DNA from: Roseivivax sp. GX 12232
GTDB taxonomy: Bacteria > Pseudomonadota > Alphaproteobacteria > Rhodobacterales > Rhodobacteraceae
Reading direction: 5' to 3'
Length of the DNA stretch: 64,000 nt
Assembly: GCF_021272185.1 (NCBI RefSeq)
Contig: NZ_JAJSEC010000001.1
Span: 434,001 to 498,000, forward strand
The notes below the pieces were generated by a model that worked only from the letters and a program-made list of their open reading frames with translations, had not been told where the DNA came from and made no database searches. Made by a program: the position numbers and the translations under genes. Shown piece by piece: positions 59,337-64,000 of this stretch (position 1 is its first letter; the number at the start of each line of letters is the position of its first letter).

Positions 59337-61889
59337 GTGAAGGACGCCGCGCCCACCACGATTTACCTCAAGGATTACAAGCCCTTCGGCTATGTGGTCG
59401 AAGACGTTCACTTGACCTTCCGGCTCTCTCCCGGCGCCACCCGCGTGCTGAGCCGCATCCGCTTTGCCCCGAACCCAGAGGCCAGCGACCGCGACTTCTT
59501 CCTCAACGGCGAGGATCTGACCCTGATCGAGGCGAAGATCGACGGCGCGGTGGTCGCGCCCGCGATCAGCGCCGAGGGGCTGCGGCTCGAGGCGCCCGAC
59601 CGGCCCTTCACCTTCGAGGCCGAGGTCGAGATCGCGCCCGACAGCAACACCGCGCTTGAAGGGCTCTACATGTCGAACGGCATGTATTGCACCCAATGCG
59701 AGGCCGAGGGCTTCCGCAAGATCACCTATTACCCCGACCGCCCGGACGTCATGGCGACCTTCACCGTGCGGATCGAGGGCGACCTGCCGGTCCTGCTCTC
59801 GAACGGCAACCCGGGCGACAGCGGCGCGGGCTTCGCCGAATGGCACGACCCCTGGCCGAAGCCGGCCTATCTTTTTGCGCTGGTGGCGGGCGACCTGCGC
59901 GCCCATCCCGGGCGTTTCACCACCCGCTCGGGCCGCGACGTGGAACTGAACCTCTGGGTGCGCCCCGGCGACGAGGGCAAATGCGCCTTCGGCATGGAGG
60001 CCCTGAAGAAGTCGATGCGCTGGGACGAAGAGGTCTACGGCCGCGAATACGACCTCGATGTCTTCAACATCGTCGCCGTGGACGACTTCAACATGGGCGC
60101 CATGGAGAACAAGGGCTTGAACATCTTCAACTCCACGGCGGTCCTGGCAAGCCCCGAGACCTCCACGGATGCGAATTTCGAACGTATCGAGGCGATCATC
60201 GCCCATGAATACTTCCACAATTGGACCGGCAACCGGATCACCTGCCGCGACTGGTTCCAGCTCTGCCTGAAAGAGGGTCTGACGGTCTTCCGCGACAGCC
60301 AGTTCACCGCCGACATGCGCTCGGCCCCGGTGAAGCGCATCGGCGACGTGATCGACCTACGCGCGCGCCAGTTCCCCGAGGACCAGGGGCCGCTGGCCCA
60401 CCCGGTGCGGCCCGAAAGCTTCCAGGAGATCAACAACTTCTACACCGCCACCGTCTACGAGAAGGGCGCCGAGGTGATCGCCATGCTGAAGCGGCTGGTG
60501 GGCGATGACGCCTATTCCAAGGCGCTGGATCTCTATTTCGACCGCCACGACGGGCAGGCCTGCACCATCGAGGACTGGCTGAAGGTCTTCGAGGATGCGA
60601 CCGGCCGCGACCTTACGCAGTTCAAGCGCTGGTACGCGCAGGCGGGCACCCCGCGCCTCTCGGTGGAAGAGGCCTTCGAGGCAGGCACTTACACGCTGAC
60701 CTTCACCCAGCGCACGCCACCCACCCCGGGCCAGCCGGACAAGGCCCCGCAGGTGCTGCCGATCGCCGTGGGGCTCTTGAACCCCAATGGCGACGAGGTG
60801 GTGCCGACGACGCTCCTGGAGATGACCGAGGAGACGCAGAGCTTCACCTTCGAGGGGCTCTCTGAAAAGCCCGTGCCCTCGATCCTGCGCGGCTTCTCCG
60901 CGCCGGTGGTGCTGGAGCGCGCCTCCACCCCCGCCGAACGCGCCTTCCTGCTGGCCCATGACACCGATCCCTTCAACCGCTGGGACGCCGGGCGGCAGCT
61001 CGCCCGCGAGAGCCTGATCGCCCAGGTGACCGAGGGCGCGGCGCCCGATGCCGCCTATATCGAGGGCCTCGCCGCGATTGTCTCCGAAGAGGCGCTCGAC
61101 CCCGCCTTCCGCGCGCTGATGCTCTCGGGCCCGACCGAGGCCGAGATCGCCCAGGTGCTGCACGAACGCGGCGTGACCCCGGACCCCGACGCGATCCACG
61201 CCGCGGTGGAGGCCCTGGGTCAGGCCAAGGCCAAGCGGCTCGCGCCGCTCCTGGCCGACCTCAAGGCCGCGACCACGGTGGACGCGCCCTATGCGCCCGA
61301 CGCCGAGCAATCGGGCAAGCGCGCGCTCTGGAGCGCGGCGCTGGCGCTCGAGACCCGGCTCGACGGCGGCACGGCGGCCCGCGCGGCCTTTGCCGAGGCC
61401 GACAACATGACCATCGAGCTCTCCGCCCTGACCGCGCTTGTGCGCGCCGGCGACGACGCCGACGCGCTCGCCCGCTTCGCAGAGACCTGGGCGCAGGACC
61501 GGCTGGTCATGGACAAGTGGTTCGCCATGCAGATCGCCGCGACCGCGCCGGAAAACGCCCTGCCCCGCGCCAAGGCGCTGACCGAGCGCGCGGATTTCGA
61601 CCTGACCAACCCCAACCGCTTCCGGGCGGTGATCGGCGCCTTCGCGATGAACCACGCGGGCTTCCACCGTGCCGACGGGGCGGGCTATGCCTTCCTCGCC
61701 GACTGGCTGATCGCGCTGGATGCCAAGAACCCGCAGACCACCGCGCGGATGTGCGCGCCCTTCCAGAGCTGGCCGCGCTACGATGCCGACCGGCAGGCCA
61801 AGATGAAGGCCCAGCTGCAGCGCATCGCCGATACGCCGGGCCTCAGCCGCGACACCACCGAGATGGTCAGCCGGCTTCTCGCGGGATGA
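59337..61889 (+). CDS. pepN: Aminopeptidase N
   Basis: An 850-residue M1 zinc metallopeptidase that removes N-terminal residues from peptides in the cytoplasm. The exopeptidase motif is GAMENKGLN (near 260). The zinc site is HEYFHNWTGNR with the third ligand Glu in CLKEGLTVF (HExxH-x18-E). The length and the C-terminal helical superstructure match the E. coli-type PepN group. The ATG at 59337 follows a GAGGAGAGCTGCC ribosome-binding site. It is divergent from the small membrane protein gene. Confidence 0.97.
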   Translation: MKDAAPTTIYLKDYKPFGYVVEDVHLTFRLSPGATRVLSRIRFAPNPEASDRDFFLNGEDLTLIEAKIDGAVVAPAISAEGLRLEAPDRPFTFEAEVEIAPDSNTALEGLYMSNGMYCTQCEAEGFRKITYYPDRPDVMATFTVRIEGDLPVLLSNGNPGDSGAGFAEWHDPWPKPAYLFALVAGDLRAHPGRFTTRSGRDVELNLWVRPGDEGKCAFGMEALKKSMRWDEEVYGREYDLDVFNIVAVDDFNMGAMENKGLNIFNSTAVLASPETSTDANFERIEAIIAHEYFHNWTGNRITCRDWFQLCLKEGLTVFRDSQFTADMRSAPVKRIGDVIDLRARQFPEDQGPLAHPVRPESFQEINNFYTATVYEKGAEVIAMLKRLVGDDAYSKALDLYFDRHDGQACTIEDWLKVFEDATGRDLTQFKRWYAQAGTPRLSVEEAFEAGTYTLTFTQRTPPTPGQPDKAPQVLPIAVGLLNPNGDEVVPTTLLEMTEETQSFTFEGLSEKPVPSILRGFSAPVVLERASTPAERAFLLAHDTDPFNRWDAGRQLARESLIAQVTEGAAPDAAYIEGLAAIVSEEALDPAFRALMLSGPTEAEIAQVLHERGVTPDPDAIHAAVEALGQAKAKRLAPLLADLKAATTVDAPYAPDAEQSGKRALWSAALALETRLDGGTAARAAFAEADNMTIELSALTALVRAGDDADALARFAETWAQDRLVMDKWFAMQIAATAPENALPRAKALTERADFDLTNPNRFRAVIGAFAMNHAGFHRADGAGYAFLADWLIALDAKNPQTTARMCAPFQSWPRYDADRQAKMKAQLQRIADTPGLSRDTTEMVSRLLAG

Positions 61890-62052
61890 GCGGGGATTTT
61901 TTTCAGGGCGGCGCGGGAACCCCGGCGCGGGGTTCCGCGTTGATCGCCGCAGGCTTCTATCGGTGGCATCTTGCCGCCGAGCTTGCGGCGGTTTTGTCGC
62001 TTCCCTTCCCCGAAGCGTCATGTCATGGAACAGTAACGCCACGGAACGACAA

Positions 62053-62940
62053 ATGCCGAGCGACATGAAGGACCGCATCGATCCCCTCATCGAAGAGCGC
62101 GCGCCGTGGCTCTTCAGCGACCGGCTTGGCACCCGCCATGCGCGGCGGATCCTGAATCTGCTGCTCGGCTACCGGCGCACGATCGAGCTCGGCAACAGTT
62201 TCATCGACAGTCCCACCCCCGAGATCATGGGCACCATGGGCAAGATGCTGGCCCGCGACGTGGAGGTCACCGGCCTAGAGAACGTGCCGCGCAACGGCCC
62301 GGCGCTGATCGTGGCGAACCATCCCACCGGCATCGCCGACGGCATCATGCTCTACCACGTCCTGAGCGAGATCCGGCCCGACCTCTATTTCTTCGCCAAC
62401 CACGACATCCTGCGCGTGCTGCCGCAGATGGAGGACATGATCGCCCCGGTGGAATGGCGCAAGGAAAAGCGCAGCCACGGCAAGACCCGCGAGACCATGG
62501 CCTATACCCGGAGCGCGGTGGACGAAGGACGCCTGGGGGTGATCTTCCCTGCCGGACGCCTCGCCAAGCGCCGCGGCCTCTGCCTGCACGAGCGCGAATG
62601 GATGGGCTCGGCGGCGATGATCGCGCGGAAGTTCGAACTGCCGGTGATCCCGCTGAACATCCGGGCACGGAACTCGGTGCTCTTCTACCTCTTCGACGTG
62701 ATCCACCCGACGTTGCGCGACATCACGCTCTTCCACGAAACGCTGAACAAGGGCCGCCAGCCTTACCGGATCACCGTGGGCGAGCCGATCTCGGCCGCGG
62801 CCCTGCCCGCGAAATCCGAGGACGGCATCGAGATGCTGCGCCGCGCGACGCTGGCGCTCGGGGGCCACCGGGCCCCGGCGGTGTCGCTTCTGGACAATTC
62901 CGCGCGGCCCTCCTGGCTGAAGGCGCTGACCGCGACCTGA
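62053..62940 (+). CDS. Lysophospholipid acyltransferase family protein (PlsC-like)
   Basis: A 295-residue protein from the ATG at 62053 (other in-frame ATGs lie upstream, e.g. 62020). It has the acyltransferase block I VANHPTGIADGIML with catalytic His and Asp, block II FFANHDILRVLPQMED, and block III VIFPAGRLAKRRG, which binds the glycerol phosphate. The His-to-Asp spacing is five residues instead of the canonical four, seen in a PlsC-like subgroup. It likely acylates a lysophospholipid or ornithine-type lipid at the inner membrane. The stop is followed by a GC hairpin with a T run. Confidence 0.88.
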   Translation: MPSDMKDRIDPLIEERAPWLFSDRLGTRHARRILNLLLGYRRTIELGNSFIDSPTPEIMGTMGKMLARDVEVTGLENVPRNGPALIVANHPTGIADGIMLYHVLSEIRPDLYFFANHDILRVLPQMEDMIAPVEWRKEKRSHGKTRETMAYTRSAVDEGRLGVIFPAGRLAKRRGLCLHEREWMGSAAMIARKFELPVIPLNIRARNSVLFYLFDVIHPTLRDITLFHETLNKGRQPYRITVGEPISAAALPAKSEDGIEMLRRATLALGGHRAPAVSLLDNSARPSWLKALTAT

Positions 62941-62941
62941 G

Positions 62942-62971
62942 GCGGGGCGGCTTCGGCCCCGCGCGATTTTC
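62942..62971 (+). terminator. Putative rho-independent terminator after the acyltransferase gene
   Basis: CGGGGC and GCCCCG pair around a GGCTTCG loop, and a short T run (GCGCGATTTT) follows. It lies directly behind the stop codon and before the convergent transglycosylase gene. Confidence 0.6.
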
Positions 62972-63029
62972 CCAGGATTTTACCTAGACTTGCGGGCGTG
63001 CTTTCATGCGCGCCTCTTGGCCTGCCCGC

Positions 63030-63953
63030 TCAGAGCCCCTCGCTCGGGCGCGCCGTCGGGCGGGTGGCGTGGATCGGCTGGCAGTAGGTCTGCTTGCGCG
63101 TCCAGGCCATCATGTCGCCGCGCTTGGCCGAGGAATGGAAGGGCCCCCAATCGGCGGCCACCCCGCGCATCCCGTCGCTGACCACGCCGTCGCGCGCCAC
63201 GGTGCGCGCCATGATCCTCAGCCCGCAGGAGAGGTTCGCCGAACCGTCGAGCAGCGCCGCCCCGGTGTCGGCCCGGCAGCCATAGAGCCGCGCGGTCGAG
63301 GGCAGGATCTGCAACAGCCCGTGCCAGCGCCCGCCGCCGCCGATCACCCGCGGGCGATAGGTGCTTTCGTGCCGCGCCAGCGTGGAGACCAGGCCCACCC
63401 AGAAAGCCTCGCGCTGGCGCCGGTCGGCATCGGGATAGGCCGGGCACCAGGCCGCGATGTCGGAGGGCACCACCTCTGGCAGCCGGCTGGCATGGCCGTT
63501 GAGCGAGGACAGCACCGCCCGGGTCCAGACCGCGCGCTCGCCGGTCTTGCCCCAGCGCGCGTTGGGCAGCTTGTCGCGCCGCGCCTTGGGCCGGGAGGAG
63601 GCAGAGACCGCCTCGGGGCTCGGGTCCGGGCGCAGCGCCAGGGGCAGCGCCCCGGCCTGGGCGAGAAGCAGCGGCGCGGCGGGGGATGTGCCTTGTGTGA
63701 GCGCGGGCGTGGCGAAGCTCAGACCCGGCGTGGCCCGCGCGAGCGCGCGGCCCGTGTCTGTGGGTTCATCCGTCAGCGCGTCTCCCGCCGACGCCGCCTC
63801 GCGCCCGACCGACACCACCGCCCCGGAGGCCACGCCGCCCAGCGACACCTCCGCCCCGGCGACGCCGCCGCCAACCGTCGGCACATCCGCACCAGCCGCC
63901 ATGCCCGCCGTCGCGCAGACGGCGGCGGCCCCTATCAGCGCCCTCAGATCCAT
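63030..63953 (-). CDS. Lytic transglycosylase SLT-domain protein
   Basis: A 307-residue exported protein. A signal peptide occupies about residues 1-23 (IGAAAVCATAGMAAGA), followed by a low-complexity Gly/Ala/Val linker and a proline-rich stretch. The C-terminal 170 residues are an SLT-like domain: catalytic Glu in STLARHESTYRPRVI, GRWHGLLQILPSTARLYGC, and LSCGLRIMARTVAR. Extra Cys residues may form disulfides. It would cleave glycan strands of peptidoglycan in the periplasm. The start at 63953 gives a better signal peptide than the ATG four codons upstream. Confidence 0.85.
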   Translation of the reverse strand: MDLRALIGAAAVCATAGMAAGADVPTVGGGVAGAEVSLGGVASGAVVSVGREAASAGDALTDEPTDTGRALARATPGLSFATPALTQGTSPAAPLLLAQAGALPLALRPDPSPEAVSASSRPKARRDKLPNARWGKTGERAVWTRAVLSSLNGHASRLPEVVPSDIAAWCPAYPDADRRQREAFWVGLVSTLARHESTYRPRVIGGGGRWHGLLQILPSTARLYGCRADTGAALLDGSANLSCGLRIMARTVARDGVVSDGMRGVAADWGPFHSSAKRGDMMAWTRKQTYCQPIHATRPTARPSEGL

Positions 63954-64000
63954 GGCGCACAACATGCCGACAAAGCCCGCCCCTCGGCAAGTCCCGGCCT

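Overview
The window is high-GC DNA from an alphaproteobacterium, most likely a marine Rhodobacteraceae (Roseobacter-group) species. I infer this from the housekeeping block on the right (SPOR lipoprotein, D,D-carboxypeptidase, tmk, holB, TatD, MBL hydrolase; then murA, DUF2948, hisD, UPF0262, LMW phosphatase), from remnants of gene-transfer-agent-like tail genes, and from the sulfated-sugar and uronate catabolic genes on the left. The species is not identified.

Left region (1-22.5 kb): a sugar-acid / oligosaccharide utilisation locus. A minus-strand run holds three Gfo/Idh/MocA oxidoreductases, a formylglycine-type sulfatase, an oligopeptide-type ABC importer (two permeases and a double-ATPase protein) and a GntR regulator. 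A divergent plus-strand run holds a second GntR regulator, mannonate dehydratase (uxuA), an enolase-superfamily sugar-acid dehydratase, a xylitol-dehydrogenase-like protein and a GH43 beta-xylosidase. An idonate-dehydrogenase-like gene faces uxuA across an operator-like palindrome. The importer's probable binding protein lies about 12 kb away beside a LysR regulator and shares a 9-bp motif with the permease promoter. Together the genes suggest uptake and breakdown of a sulfated, xylose- and uronate-containing glycan; ulvan or glucuronoxylan fragments are my guess. A CapA-like metallophosphatase and an unknown protein follow, then nadA and nadC with no nadB between them.

Middle region (25-44 kb): accessory DNA. 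First is a three-gene operon of secreted proteins with no function I recognise: a glycine-rich collagen-like protein, an ankyrin protein, and a giant ankyrin/coiled-coil protein. Next come decayed phage or GTA tail genes fused head-to-head to a truncated serine recombinase. A putative defence or modification module follows: a GHKL (Hsp90/MutL-type) ATPase with a small frameshifted partner, convergent with a beta-class DNA methyltransferase. The region ends with a compact integrative element of about 4.8 kb in the 3' end of tRNA-Ser(TGA), bounded by 18-bp direct repeats and carrying a tyrosine integrase, a serine resolvase, a ParB-like protein and an AAA+ ATPase.

Right region (44-64 kb): mostly core genes in tight operons: cell wall, DNA replication, an AEC transporter, hemerythrin, a formate/nitrite-family channel, tRNA-Thr, murA, hisD, pepN, an acyltransferase and a lytic transglycosylase. 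It is broken by a roughly 1-kb gene-free stretch at 50.9-51.9 kb holding a 318-bp tandem repeat with long GC-rich hairpins.
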